Assembly: GCA_003970805.2 (NCBI GenBank)
Contig: CP051152.1
Coordinates: forward strand, 496,001 to 560,000
Origin: Undibacterium piscinae
GTDB lineage: Bacteria > Pseudomonadota > Gammaproteobacteria > Burkholderiales > Burkholderiaceae_D
DNA: 64,000 nt
Reading direction: 5' to 3'
The translations under genes and the position numbers were made by a program. This document shows positions 18,751-28,976 of the stretch, piece after piece. A model generated the notes under the pieces. It searched no databases. It was not told where the DNA came from and saw only the letters and a list, made by a program, of their open reading frames with translations. The number at the start of each line of letters is the position of its first letter. Positions within the stretch are counted from its first letter, which is position 1.

Positions 18751-20067
18751 ATGAATCTAGCCAAACCTGAGTCGATGAACGCATTCTGGATGCCGTTTAC
18801 CGCCAACCGCGATTTCAAGGAAAACCCACGGCTGCTGGTGTCGGCCGAAGGCATGTATTACCGTGATGTGGACGGCAATCAGGTGCTCGACGGTACGGCC
18901 GGCTTGTGGTGCGTTCCTTGCGGCCATGCGCAGCCTAAAATCGTCAGCGCCGTGCGCGAGATGGTAGGGCAGCTCGATTTTGCGCCGACTTTCCAGATGG
19001 GCCATCCGGCCGCCTTCGATCTGGCTGAAAAATTAATGGCATACACCAATCACCGTTTCGGCCAGGTGTTTTACACCAATTCCGGTTCGGAAGCGGTCGA
19101 TACCGCCCTGAAGATGGCATTGGCCTACCATAAGGCACGCGGCGAAGGTTCCCGTACCCGTCTGATCGGCCGCGAACGTGGCTATCACGGCGTGGGCTTC
19201 GGCGGCATGTCGGTTGGCGGTATCGGCGGTAATCGCAAGAGCTTTGGCCCCTTGCTGGGCGGGGTCGATCACTTGCCGCATACGCATAATCTGGAAAAAA
19301 ATGCATTTACGCGGGGTGAGCCGGAACATGGGATGAATCTGGCCGATGAATTGGAAAGGATAGTGGCCTTGCACGACGCCTCGACTATCGCTGCCGTCAT
19401 CGTTGAGCCTGTCGCTGGTTCTACCGGTGTCCTGATTCCGCCTAAAGGCTATCTGAAGCGTTTGCGCGAACTGTGTACCAAGCACGGCATCTTGCTTATT
19501 TTTGATGAAGTCATTACCGGTTTCGGTCGCTTGACGACGCCATTTGCCTGCGATTATTTTGACGTAGAACCTGACATGATGACCACCGCCAAGGGTTTGA
19601 CCAATGGCGTGATCCCTATGGGCGCGGTATTTAGCAAGCAATTCATTTATGATACCTTCATGTCCGGGCCGGCTGGCATCGAGTTATTCCACGGTTACAC
19701 TTACTCTGGTCATCCTATCGCTTGCGCGGCGGCGCTGGCCACTCTGGAAGTGTTTCAGGAACAGAAGATCCTCGAACACGCCGCCAGCGTGCAGAGCTAT
19801 TGGGAAGATGCCGTGCATTCACTGAAGGGCTTGCCGCACGTAACAGACTTGCGCAGCATAGGTATGATCGCCGGTATCGAGTTGGAAAGCATACCCGGCA
19901 AACCGGGCGCACGGGCGTTTAGCGCATTCAAGCAAGCGTTTGCTGATGGCATCCTGATCCGTACCACCGGCGACATCATCGCCATGTCACCACCGCTGGT
20001 GATAGAGAAAAAGCATATAGACGAGTTGTTTGGAAAACTCACTACCGTCTTGAAGAACCTGGCCTAA
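18751..20067 (+). CDS. Omega-amino acid--pyruvate aminotransferase (beta-alanine type)
   Basis: Class III PLP aminotransferase expected to convert beta-alanine or a related omega-amino acid with pyruvate to the semialdehyde and alanine. The PLP lysine is K281 in TTAKGLTNGVIPMG, with the PLP aspartate in LLIFDEVITGFGR. The substrate-loop sequence DGTAGLWCVPCGHAQP and the FYTNSGSEAVDTALK segment match omega-APT enzymes. Length 438 is normal. A clear ribosome site (GAGGAG) precedes the ATG. It is followed 30 bases later by a CoA-acylating semialdehyde dehydrogenase, together giving beta-alanine to acetyl-CoA or 3-aminoisobutyrate to propionyl-CoA. Confidence 0.87.
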   Translation: MNLAKPESMNAFWMPFTANRDFKENPRLLVSAEGMYYRDVDGNQVLDGTAGLWCVPCGHAQPKIVSAVREMVGQLDFAPTFQMGHPAAFDLAEKLMAYTNHRFGQVFYTNSGSEAVDTALKMALAYHKARGEGSRTRLIGRERGYHGVGFGGMSVGGIGGNRKSFGPLLGGVDHLPHTHNLEKNAFTRGEPEHGMNLADELERIVALHDASTIAAVIVEPVAGSTGVLIPPKGYLKRLRELCTKHGILLIFDEVITGFGRLTTPFACDYFDVEPDMMTTAKGLTNGVIPMGAVFSKQFIYDTFMSGPAGIELFHGYTYSGHPIACAAALATLEVFQEQKILEHAASVQSYWEDAVHSLKGLPHVTDLRSIGMIAGIELESIPGKPGARAFSAFKQAFADGILIRTTGDIIAMSPPLVIEKKHIDELFGKLTTVLKNLA

Positions 20068-20097
20068 ACATTATAAAAACTGAATTGAGATAAACAG

Positions 20098-21600
20098 ATG
20101 ACTACATTGATGACGATCCCGCATTTCATTAACGGTGAGCTGGTGCTGGTGGCCAGTGAACGCCACGCAGATGTGTACAACCCTGCGCTGGGTGAGCCGG
20201 TGGCGCGCGTGGTCCTGGGGACCGCTGATGACGTGAATACCGCTGTCGCCGCTGCCTCGGCCGCATTTCCGTCCTGGTCGGCGACACCACCTTTGACACG
20301 GGCTCGCGTGCTGTTTAAGTATCTGCAATTGTGTCAGCAGCATACCGATGAATTTGCCGCCATGATTACGCGTGAGCACGGCAAGACTTTTGCCGATGCA
20401 CAGGGCGAAGTCGCCCGTGGCATAGAAATGGTCGAATTCGCGGTCGGTATTCCGCAATTGCTGAAGGGGGAATTTACCGACCAGATCTCACGTGGTATCG
20501 ATGCCTGGTCTATGCGCCAGTCACTTGGTGTAGTGGCGGGAATTACGCCTTTCAACTTCCCGGTGATGGTGCCGATGTGGATGTTTCCGGTGGCGATCGC
20601 CTGCGGCAACACCTTCGTCCTGAAGCCTTCCGAGCGTGATCCGTCGGCCTCCTTGTTGCACGCAAAACTATTGGCAGAAGCGGGCTTGCCTAAGGGTGTT
20701 TTCAACGTAATACAGGGTGATAAAGTCACGGTTGACGCCTTGCTCGATCATCCGGAAGTGCAAGCTATCAGCTTTGTAGGCTCGACCCCGATCGCCGAAT
20801 ACATCTACGCCCGCGGTTGTGCCAAGGGTAAGCGCGTGCAAGCATTGGGCGGTGCTAAAAACCACATGGTCGTGATGCCGGACGCCGATATGGAAATGAC
20901 GGTAGACGCGCTGATGGGGGCCGCCTACGGCTCAGCCGGTGAGCGTTGCATGGCGATCTCGGTGGTGGTGGCGGTTGGTGATGCAGGCGATAAACTGATG
21001 GGTGCTTTGGCAGAACGTACTGCCGCCTTGAAAATTCGCGATGGCTTGGCACCAGAGGCTGAAATGGGGCCGGTGGTATCGATACAGGCGAAACAACGCA
21101 TAGAGAAATTGATAGGCGAAGGGGTAGAGCAGGGCGCCACTTTAGTCGTCGATGGCCGCAACTGTGTGGTAGCCGGCCGTGAAAAAGGCTTCTTTGTCGG
21201 CGGTACCTTGTTTGATCACGTGACGGCTGAGATGAGCATCTACAAGGAAGAGATTTTCGGGCCAGTACTGTGCGTGATGCGTGCACCTGACGTTGCCACC
21301 GCAGTCAAATTGATCAACTCCAATGAGTACGGCAATGGTGTCGCCATCTATACCCGCGACGGTGGTGTGGCGCGTGAATTTGTGCGTCAGATCCAGGTTG
21401 GCATGGTCGGTGTGAATGTGCCTTTGCCTGTGCCTATGGCCTTCAATAGTTTCGGCGGCTGGAAACGCAGTATGTTTGGCGATCATCATGCCTACGGTCC
21501 GGAAGGCGTACGTTTCTACACACGCCATAAGGCAGTGATGCAGCGTTGGCCAAACACTGCCAGCGCGGGTGTTGAGTTTGCTTTTCCGCAGATGAAATAG
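20098..21600 (+). CDS. mmsA: CoA-acylating methylmalonate-/malonate-semialdehyde dehydrogenase
   Basis: Aldehyde dehydrogenase superfamily enzyme that oxidises malonate or methylmalonate semialdehyde with CoA and NAD. The nucleophile is C284 in [14 protein letters not shown]. The MmsA-type absence of the general-base glutamate is visible: the position after [13 protein letters not shown] carries no LELGG motif. Other marks are [17 protein letters not shown] and [16 protein letters not shown]. Length 500 is normal. It is in an operon with the omega-aminotransferase, so the substrate is probably the semialdehyde made by that enzyme. Confidence 0.9.
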   Translation: MTTLMTIPHFINGELVLVASERHADVYNPALGEPVARVVLGTADDVNTAVAAASAAFPSWSATPPLTRARVLFKYLQLCQQHTDEFAAMITREHGKTFADAQGEVARGIEMVEFAVGIPQLLKGEFTDQISRGIDAWSMRQSLGVVAGITPFNFPVMVPMWMFPVAIACGNTFVLKPSERDPSASLLHAKLLAEAGLPKGVFNVIQGDKVTVDALLDHPEVQAISFVGSTPIAEYIYARGCAKGKRVQALGGAKNHMVVMPDADMEMTVDALMGAAYGSAGERCMAISVVVAVGDAGDKLMGALAERTAALKIRDGLAPEAEMGPVVSIQAKQRIEKLIGEGVEQGATLVVDGRNCVVAGREKGFFVGGTLFDHVTAEMSIYKEEIFGPVLCVMRAPDVATAVKLINSNEYGNGVAIYTRDGGVAREFVRQIQVGMVGVNVPLPVPMAFNSFGGWKRSMFGDHHAYGPEGVRFYTRHKAVMQRWPNTASAGVEFAFPQMK

Positions 21601-21609
21601 GGAAAGTAA

Positions 21610-23703
21610 CAGCCCAAAGCTAGCGCTCCCGATAGGTCTGATAATGCATACGGACAACTTGAGGAAGTAAGTCAGTCCGTCCCCGATCAAGCGCTAACTC
21701 CGAATAAACAAGCCCAGGCCGACAAAAAGGCAGAGAAAACACCCGAGCTTGAGGCTGTGTTGATGAGCGAGGAATTGATCTCGCATCAGCAGGCACAATT
21801 CCAGGGAAAAAAAACGCAGGCAACAGCGCAAGAGATCGCAAGGGCGGCGGCCAAGGCCGTCGAGGACGAGCGTATGCGCCAAAAAGCACAGGCGCAAAAA
21901 GAGGCTGAAGATAAGATCTGGCGGAAATTTGAAGCGCGAGCAAAAAAAAAAGCAGAGCAGTTGGCTCGTCAAAAAGCGGAAGTGATAGCTAAAAAAACAG
22001 CGGAAGATAAAGCCCTTAAAGAGAAGGCGGAGCAACTGCGGGCGAGCCTGGCGGCAGCACGACTGGCAAACAGGCTGCCGAGCAAGCGGCTAAGAAAAAG
22101 CTGAAAAAGAAACTGAGCAAGAACTGGAAAAGCAAAGGCTGATCGCAGCCGCAGCCGCAGCCCGCAGCCGCAACTGAAGCTAGAGCTAGAGCTGAGCAGC
22201 AGGCACAGCAGGAAGCTGAGGCAAGAGAAAAGGCGGAGCAAGAGGCAAAACAAGCGCAGGAGTTGGCGCGCCTGCGGAACAGCAGTTGGCAAAGCAAGAG
22301 GCGGAGCGGCAGGCACGCCGCGAAGCTGAGGAAAGAGCGCAAGAAAAGCAGCGTGCAGAACAAGAGACCATGCGCGTTGCGGCCGAACTACAAGCCCGGG
22401 CGGAAGCTGAGCAGCGCGCGCTTGATCGAGGCTGAAACGCGAGCCAGGGTGCAGCAAGAAATCCTGGAGCAGAAACGGCTGGAGCACGAACTGCTGGACG
22501 GGAGCGCCTGGAACAGGAACAAATCAGGAAAGGACGCGCAGATACAGGCGCAACGTGAACTCGATGAGTTGGCTCGTCAGGAACTGCAAAGACAGGCCCA
22601 GCTGGAACAAATGGAGCGTGAGCAACTGAGCAGGAAGCAGAGAGAGACCGCAGGGACCGGCAGGCCACTCAGCAAGCCGACAAGAGATCCTCGAAAGACT
22701 GGCCCAGCTGGAACAAATGCGAAGGAGAATGAAGAAAAAAAAACGCGTAAAAGGAAAGCAGACACGAGCAAAACCGCGAGGCGGAAAGAGCGGCAGAGCC
22801 ACCACGACCTTGTTTTGGCCTAGCCGAGCAAGAGATCCTCGACTGCAGTACAGAGCAGAAGGAGGAAGAAAAACAAGATCCGCAGGCGAAAGTCCGTCGA
22901 CATAGGGCGAACCGCAGTGTCAATAGGGCTTACGATCTCCCTGTGTCATGGATACGAATTCTCTTGGGCAGCGCCTTGGGTTTTGGCGATTGCCTTGTTT
23001 TGCCTGGGCGCAATTGAGTGATTCAGCTCGCGGCTCGCTCAAATGGAACAAGCGATCGGTGCACAATTTCAACAGCCGGTGAAAATTGGCCAGCTACATT
23101 TTGGGTTTACACCGCAACCACACTGGCAACTGGAAAATCTGAGCATAGGCCGGCAGGGGCAGATTAAAGTCGGCAGGTCAATGCGGTGATCGAACTGACT
23201 TCGCTATTGAGTAAAGAGGTGAGCTATAAATCTATCGAATTTTTGTCGCCGGTAATAAGCCAGGAGAGTCTGGCTTGGCTGTTATTCAGCCAGGGGGCGA
23301 AAAAATGGAAAGGCAGTGTAAATCAATTAAGTGCAACCAATCTTACGGTTGTTTGGCCCGGAACCAATCTGGGCGCTTTTGATATGCGTGCTGTGCGTGA
23401 CCCCGGCACTGCCTGGCAGAGTGTGACGCTGGTGTCTCCTGAAAAAGGACTGTCTGTCGAATTCCAGCCCAAGGGTGAGACGGTACAGATCAAATTGAGC
23501 GCAAAATCCTTTGCTATGCCGTTTGGCTCCAGCCTTAATTTGGCTGATGTGAGCGCGGAGGGGACTGTGAGCCAATCGGCGCTGACCTTCAATAAGCTGT
23601 ATGGCGTCATTCATAATGGCATTCTGAGCGGCAATGCCATACTTGCCTGGATGCCGGCTGGAGCTTTAAGGGAGAGCTGCATCTAGACACCAAGCCGGTC
23701 GCG
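21610..23703 (+). pseudogene. Decayed coiled-coil plus AsmA-family protein
   Basis: Reads rightwards in several frames. The first about 1.25 kb encodes highly charged Ala/Lys/Glu/Gln helix (for example AEQLARQKAEVIAKKTAED; KQEAERQARREAEERAQEK), a TolA-like coiled coil, interrupted by at least five frame changes. A membrane segment follows (WAAPWVLAIALFCLGAIE, then a stop), then an AsmA-type N-terminal domain (IGAQFQQPVKIGQLHFGFTP; QLENLSIGRQGQIKV) with another frame change near 23180. The AsmA part continues until it runs into the 3' end of puuB. No start codon with a ribosome site is visible at the left end. It was probably an inner-membrane anchored envelope protein; it is now clearly dead. 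Confidence 0.75.
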
Positions 23704-24984
23704 TAAGTCATACCAGACAGCGCCCATTGCGGTCAGTGGCACCCTTAGCAGGCGGCCGCCCGGAAACGGGTAGTGGGGCAGGCATGCAAAGGCAGAGAAA
23801 CGTTCTGCCTGACCTTGTATGGCCTCGGCCAGCAAGCGTCCGATCAGGTGGGTAAAGGTAATGCCGTGGCCCGAACAGCCTTGTGAATAATAGATGTTAT
23901 CGCTTAATTTCCCGACCTCGGGCATGCGTGACAGGGTCAGCAGGAAGTTGCCGGTCCAGCCGTAGTCTACCTTGACGTCTTTGAGCTGCGGAAACACTTT
24001 GCACATATTCGGACGAACGATAGATTCGATATGCGATGGATCACGTGCACCATATATCACGCCGCCGCCAAAGATCATGCGTTTGTCGCCAGACAGCCGG
24101 TAATAGTCGAGCAGGAAATTATTGTCTTCCACGCAGTAGTCGGAAGGAATCAGTTGGTCGGCGAGTTTCCCCAAGGGTTCGGTAGTGATCACCTGAGTGC
24201 CGCAAGGCATAGACATCTTGGCTAATTTCGGCTCCAGATCGCCGATGTAGGCGTTGCAGGCGACGATGACAAATTTTGCCTTGACCTGACCATGTTCAGT
24301 ATGAATCACCGGGTTGGCGCCGCGTTCGATGTTGGTGACTGCGCTATGTTCATAGATCACGCCGCCATTTTGTTCAAATGCGGCCGCTTCGCCCAGAGTC
24401 AGGTTGAGCGGATGAAAGTGGCCGCCGGTCTTGTCTACCAGTATTGCCTGGTAGCGATCGGTATTGACAAGCTTTTTTATCTCACTTGGGTTGTCGATTA
24501 AGCTGAGGTTTCTATTGCCCCACTTTTCCCAGAGTTCTTTTTGCTCTTCCAGTGCCTTTACTTTTTTCTTGCTTAGTGCCGCATACACGCCGCCGTCTTT
24601 CAGATCGCACTGGATGTTGTACTTGGCAACCCGTTCGCGGATAATTTTTGCGCCTTCAAACATCATTTCGGCCAAGGGCTTAGCCTTCTCTTTGCCGTAG
24701 TTTGCCTCGATGACGTCGATGTCGCGCGAATAGCTATGCACAATCTGGCCGCCATTGCGTCCGGAGGCGCCCCAGCCGACTTTGGCTTGTTCCAGTATCA
24801 CCACTTTAAACCCGGCTTCAGCCAGATGCAGGCCGGAGCTCAAGCCCGTATAGCCGGCACCTATGATACAAACATCAGCCTCGATGGCACCGCGCAAGGG
24901 CGGGCGTTCAGGTGATGGGTTGGCCGATGCGGCGTAGTAAGAGGGCGCGTGAGCAGTGTCGTTATTCCGGGCGTTCGATGACAT
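23683..24984 (-). CDS. puuB: Gamma-glutamylputrescine oxidase (PuuB-like FAD oxidoreductase)
   Basis: DAO-family flavoenzyme expected to oxidise gamma-glutamylputrescine to gamma-glutamyl-aminobutyraldehyde. The FAD dinucleotide-binding motif is at residues about 34-60 (EADVCIIGAGYTGLSSGLHL), followed by GWGASGRNGGQIVHSYSRD, a hallmark of PuuB-like oxidases. The C-terminal flavin contact is YYSQGCSGHGITFTHLIG. Length 433 is normal. It is the last gene of the leftward series gabT, gabD, puuD2, puuB. Its 3' end abuts the AsmA pseudogene. Confidence 0.88.
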   Translation of the reverse strand: MSSNARNNDTAHAPSYYAASANPSPERPPLRGAIEADVCIIGAGYTGLSSGLHLAEAGFKVVILEQAKVGWGASGRNGGQIVHSYSRDIDVIEANYGKEKAKPLAEMMFEGAKIIRERVAKYNIQCDLKDGGVYAALSKKKVKALEEQKELWEKWGNRNLSLIDNPSEIKKLVNTDRYQAILVDKTGGHFHPLNLTLGEAAAFEQNGGVIYEHSAVTNIERGANPVIHTEHGQVKAKFVIVACNAYIGDLEPKLAKMSMPCGTQVITTEPLGKLADQLIPSDYCVEDNNFLLDYYRLSGDKRMIFGGGVIYGARDPSHIESIVRPNMCKVFPQLKDVKVDYGWTGNFLLTLSRMPEVGKLSDNIYYSQGCSGHGITFTHLIGRLLAEAIQGQAERFSAFACLPHYPFPGGRLLRVPLTAMGAVWYDLRDRLGV

Positions 24985-25118
24985 AGTGAACCTTCTGTGT
25001 TTGGTTTGCGCCAGTTATGTTCGCTAAACTTGGTCAGCTAGCGTTAGCAATTGATGGCTTTTATCATTGTTCTGCGCTCGTAAAAAACTTGTGCAGAGAG
25101 TCTCTTTTTTTGATCGTG

Positions 25119-25913
25119 CTAGCGGTTTAGTTTTTGTGCGACGGTTTGCCGGCAGGCGTCGCCAAATGCCTGAAACATACGGATGGAAAATGGATTTTGC
25201 GCCGCCTGCCATTCCGGATGCCATTGCACTCCTAGCGTGAATTGCTGTTGTTCCGGGAGGTGCACCGCCTCTATCAAGCCATCTTCGGCATGGGCGAGTG
25301 CCTGCAAGCCCTTGCCTAGTGTCTTGATGCCCTGGCCATGCAAGGAATTGACCGGGATTTCTTCCTGCTGCATTAATTTGGCAAACCAGGTGTCCGGTAC
25401 CATGCGTACCTGATGCACATCGGCATATTGCTGGGCCACACTGGCACTGTAGTCTTCGCGGTGCTCGCGCATACCAGGGATGGTGTAGAGTTTCTGATGC
25501 ATGTCGCCACCGAGTGCGACATTAAATTCCTGCATGCCGCGGCAGATGCCAAACAGCGGCAAGCCCATTGCCAGCGCGGCATGGATCAGCGGCAGATCGA
25601 AATGGTCCCTATCTTGATCTTGGGTTTTCTCGGGGGTTAAGTTCTCTTGTCCGTAAAGGCTAGGGTCAATATTGCTGCCGGCACCGGTAAGGTAGACGCC
25701 ATCGACCATAGACAGGTAGAGCTTGAGATCGTCTATGCCAAAACAGGTCGGTGCCAACACCGGCACGCAGCCGGCATGTTCGACCAAGGGGCGCATGTAT
25801 TTCTTGGTCATTACCTGATACTCATGCCCCGCGCGTTCTTGCGCCCCCATGGACATTAACACCACAGGTTTGCGCGTGCTTGGCTTACTGCTATTGCTAG
25901 AGATATTTGACAT
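25119..25913 (-). CDS. puuD: Gamma-glutamyl-GABA hydrolase (PuuD family), copy 2
   Basis: Second class I amidotransferase-like hydrolase of the window. The nucleophile is C124 in LFGICRGMQEFNVALGG and the His/Glu pair is in GVQWHPEWQAAQ. Length 264 is normal. It diverges clearly from copy 1, so the two may differ in substrate, regulation or expression level. It sits between gabD and puuB on the same strand and is likely co-transcribed with puuB. Confidence 0.87.
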   Translation of the reverse strand: MSNISSNSSKPSTRKPVVLMSMGAQERAGHEYQVMTKKYMRPLVEHAGCVPVLAPTCFGIDDLKLYLSMVDGVYLTGAGSNIDPSLYGQENLTPEKTQDQDRDHFDLPLIHAALAMGLPLFGICRGMQEFNVALGGDMHQKLYTIPGMREHREDYSASVAQQYADVHQVRMVPDTWFAKLMQQEEIPVNSLHGQGIKTLGKGLQALAHAEDGLIEAVHLPEQQQFTLGVQWHPEWQAAQNPFSIRMFQAFGDACRQTVAQKLNR

Positions 25914-26052
25914 GATAAATTTGGGAGCGGAACGGCACTGTTCATTGATGACACGGTGCCGGGGATTACTTAATCGGCCTAAGGGGCCTATCGGACCTAT
26001 ATTGCAAGTGCATACAACTAACTTCGGGCAAAAAACTAAGGGTAAGAATCAA

Positions 26053-27510
26053 TTACATACCGGCGATACACCAGTATTTGATGACCAGGTAATCTTCTAT
26101 CCCGTATTTCGATCCCTCGCGTCCCAGTCCGGATTGCTTGACGCCCCCAAATGGTGCCACCTCACTCGATAAAATGCCGGTATTGATGCCTACCATGCCG
26201 TATTCCAGTTGTTCGGCGACGCGCCAGATACGGCCAATGTCGCGGCTGAAAAAGTAAGATGCCAAGCCAAATTCGGTATCGTTGGCCATTGCGATGACTT
26301 CTTCATCGCTCTTGAAGCGGAACAGGGGAGCAACCGGGCCAAAGGTTTCTTCGCTGGCGATTTTCATTTCTTGCGTGACGTCAGCAAGTACGGTCGGCTC
26401 AAAGAATGTACCGCCCAGTGCGTGGCGTTTTCCGCCACTAAGGACACGTGCGCCTTTGCCAAGGGCATCGGCAATCTGGCCTTCCACCTTCAATACGGCA
26501 GCCTCATTGATCAAGGGACCCTGGTTCACGCCGGTGTCGAAACCGTTTCCGACTACGAAACTCTTATTTACCGCTTCTACCAGTTTGCTGCTGAATAAAT
26601 CGTAGACTTCGTCTTGCACATAAATGCGATTGACGCAGACGCAGGTCTGACCGGAGTTGCGATATTTTGAGGCCAATGCGCCTTCGACGGCAGCGTCAAG
26701 ATCTGCATCATTAAAGACGATGAAGGGCGCGTTGCCGCCTAGTTCCAGTGATAGTTTTTTGATGCTGCTAGCAGACTGTTGCATCAGCAAGCGACCTACC
26801 GCGGTCGAGCCGGTGAAGCTCAGTTTGCGCACCGTAGGGTTAGACGTGAATTCGCCGCCGATCTCAATGGGGTTGCCGGTAATGACATTGAATACCCCAT
26901 CAGGCATGCCGGCACGGCGTGCCAGTTCTGCCAGTGCCAATGCTGAAAAGGGCGTCAGTTCGGCTGGCTTGACGATCATGGTGCAACCGGCCGCCAAGGC
27001 AGGGCCGGCTTTGCGGGTGATCATTGCGGAAGGGAAGTTCCATGGCGTGATGGCAGCGCAGACACCGATAGCCTCTTTGGTGACCATGATGCGGCGACCT
27101 GGTGCAGAGGCGGGGATGGTGTCGCCGTAAATGCGCTTAGCCTCTTCGGCAAACCATTCTATATATGAGGCACCATAGGCAATCTCACCACGCGCTTCAG
27201 TGAGTGACTTACCCTGCTCGGCAGTCATGATGGTCGCCAGATCTTCATAATGTTCGAGCATCAGACCATGCCAGCGACGTAGTATGTCGGCCCGGTCTTT
27301 TGCCAGTAAGGTGCGCCATGGTTTCCAGGCGCTGTTGGCGCTTTCAATCGCGCGCTTGGTTTCAGCTGCGCCCATTTTCGGTACGTGGCCTATGATTTCA
27401 CCCGTGGCAGGATTAGTCACGGCAATTTTTTCGCCGCTATCGGCGTCACACCATAGCCCGTTGATATAGGCCTGTTGCTTAAACAGGGAGGGATCTTTTA
27501 GTGTCAACAT
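26053..27510 (-). CDS. gabD: Succinate-semialdehyde dehydrogenase (NAD(P)+)
   Basis: Aldehyde dehydrogenase that turns succinate semialdehyde into succinate, the last step from GABA. The general base is in KKLSLELGGNAPF and the nucleophilic cysteine in NSGQTCVCVNRIYV. The GabD-type segments TPWNFPSAMITRKAGPALAA and PFGGVKQSGLGREGSKYG are present. I use the ATG that begins MLTLKDPS; the frame extends four codons to a TTG. Length about 485 is normal. It follows gabT closely on the same strand. Because the pathway also needs a gamma-glutamyl-aminobutyraldehyde dehydrogenase (PuuC) and none is seen here, this enzyme might serve both steps. Confidence 0.9.
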   Translation of the reverse strand: MLTLKDPSLFKQQAYINGLWCDADSGEKIAVTNPATGEIIGHVPKMGAAETKRAIESANSAWKPWRTLLAKDRADILRRWHGLMLEHYEDLATIMTAEQGKSLTEARGEIAYGASYIEWFAEEAKRIYGDTIPASAPGRRIMVTKEAIGVCAAITPWNFPSAMITRKAGPALAAGCTMIVKPAELTPFSALALAELARRAGMPDGVFNVITGNPIEIGGEFTSNPTVRKLSFTGSTAVGRLLMQQSASSIKKLSLELGGNAPFIVFNDADLDAAVEGALASKYRNSGQTCVCVNRIYVQDEVYDLFSSKLVEAVNKSFVVGNGFDTGVNQGPLINEAAVLKVEGQIADALGKGARVLSGGKRHALGGTFFEPTVLADVTQEMKIASEETFGPVAPLFRFKSDEEVIAMANDTEFGLASYFFSRDIGRIWRVAEQLEYGMVGINTGILSSEVAPFGGVKQSGLGREGSKYGIEDYLVIKYWCIAGM

Positions 27511-27553
27511 GGTCAAGTCCAATAATTATTTTGAGTTTTTTGCTTGCGGTGTC

Positions 27554-28822
27554 TTAAGCGCGCAGCGCCGTGTCAAGGATGTCGAGCGCTTCCGTCATTA
27601 CCGCATCCGGAATGGTCAACGGGAACAGGAAGCGGATGACATTGCCATACACACCGCAGGTAAGCAAGAGCAGACCGTTTTTCAAGGCATGCGCCTGAAC
27701 TTTTTTGGCAAACTCAGGATTTGGCTTGTCGTTATCGGCGTGTTTGAATTCCACTGCGAGCATACCGCCCAAACCACGTATCTCAGCAATTTGCGGGACA
27801 CATTCCTTTGCCGCTTTCAGACGGGCGGTGAGTCGTTGGCCCAAGCTGTTGGCGCGTTCACACAGTTGCTCATCTTCAATGATATTGAGTACCGCCAGCG
27901 CGGAGGCGACAGCCAGCGGATTGCCGGCATAGGTGCCGCCCAAACCGCCCGGTGCTGGCGCATCCATGAGTTCGGCACGTCCGCAGACACCAGATAGCGG
28001 CAAACCGCCGGCCAGGCTCTTGGCCATGGTGGTCAGATCTGCCAGGACATCGTAGTGTTCCATCGCGAATAGTTTTCCGGTGCGGGCAAAACCGGTCTGG
28101 ATTTCATCTGCGATTAACAGGATGCCGTGCTGGTCACACAGGGCACGTAAGGCACGCATTAACGCTGGTGGTGCCACCACGAAACCGCCTTCGCCTTGTA
28201 CGGGTTCAAGAATAATGGCGGCGACACGTTTCGGATCGATGGTCGCCTTAAATAGCATCTGTATCGCGTGCATCGAATCTTCTACTGAAACGCCATGGAG
28301 TTCACTAGGAAACGGTGCGTGATAGATTTCGCCCGGAAAAGGGCCGAAACCCAGTTTGTAAGGATCAACCTTACCGGTCAAGGCCATACCCATCATGGTA
28401 CGGCCGTGGAAGGCGCCGGAGAAGGCAATTACGCCAGGGCGACCGGTAGCGGCGCGCGCGATCTTGATGGCATTTTCAACCGCTTCCGCACCGGTTGTGA
28501 AAAAAGAGGTTTTCTTTGCATGGGTACCTGGAGTCAGGCGGCTGATTTTTTCAGCCAGTTCTACGTAGCTGCCGTAGGGGACGATCTGGTAAGCGGTGTG
28601 GGTAAAGCGCTGTAGTTGCTCGGTAATGGCGGCGACAATCTTCGGGTGGCGGTGGCCGGTGTTGAGGACCGCAATGCCTGCCGCGAAATCGATATAGCGC
28701 TTACCTTCAACATCCCATAATTCGGCATTCTCGGCACGATCGGCGTAGAAATCACACATCACGCCGACACCACGCGGTGTGGCGTGGTCTTTACGGTTTT
28801 TCCATTCGAGATTTGAGCTCAT
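27554..28822 (-). CDS. gabT: 4-aminobutyrate aminotransferase
   Basis: Class III PLP enzyme that transfers the amino group of GABA to 2-oxoglutarate, giving succinate semialdehyde. Visible are FAAGIAVLNTGHRHPKI, the PLP pocket TTGAEAVENAIKIAR, PLP aspartate in LLIADEIQTGFARTG and PLP lysine in TTMAKSLAGGLPLSG. I chose the ATG of MSSNLEWKNRKDH, the usual GabT start; the open frame runs 56 codons further into the promoter region. Length about 422 is normal. It is the first gene of the leftward gabT-gabD-puuD-puuB series and is divergent from a GabR-like gene. Confidence 0.92.
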   Translation of the reverse strand: MSSNLEWKNRKDHATPRGVGVMCDFYADRAENAELWDVEGKRYIDFAAGIAVLNTGHRHPKIVAAITEQLQRFTHTAYQIVPYGSYVELAEKISRLTPGTHAKKTSFFTTGAEAVENAIKIARAATGRPGVIAFSGAFHGRTMMGMALTGKVDPYKLGFGPFPGEIYHAPFPSELHGVSVEDSMHAIQMLFKATIDPKRVAAIILEPVQGEGGFVVAPPALMRALRALCDQHGILLIADEIQTGFARTGKLFAMEHYDVLADLTTMAKSLAGGLPLSGVCGRAELMDAPAPGGLGGTYAGNPLAVASALAVLNIIEDEQLCERANSLGQRLTARLKAAKECVPQIAEIRGLGGMLAVEFKHADNDKPNPEFAKKVQAHALKNGLLLLTCGVYGNVIRFLFPLTIPDAVMTEALDILDTALRA

Positions 28823-28862
28823 GATTTTCCTTGCTTGAGATTGAGGGAGAAGATGTATAGCC

Positions 28863-28974
28863 ATGGTGCCTTGATTTGGTTCTATTAAGTAGTGCCAGTT
28901 ATAAATTTTTGATGGTGCCAATTTTTTGGCGGGGTTTATAATTGCCCATCTCTGATTTTGACCTCTATGGTGCA
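28863..28974. promoter_or_regulatory. Divergent gabT/MocR promoter with ATGGTGCC repeats
   Basis: ATGGTGCC occurs at 28863-28870 and 28912-28919, with a close copy GTAGTGCC at 28889-28896 and ATGGTGCA at 28967-28974. All are in the same direction, and the second and third copies are 23 bases apart. GabR-type regulators are known to bind spaced direct repeats in such a gap, so this array is a likely operator region. Confidence 0.5.
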
Positions 28975-28976
28975 GT

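Noticed and set aside
21969..22805. Several Leu/Ser/Arg-rich open frames on the minus strand
   Set aside because: They are the complement of the Ala/Lys/Glu/Gln coiled-coil pseudogene and have no ribosome sites or homology that I recognise.
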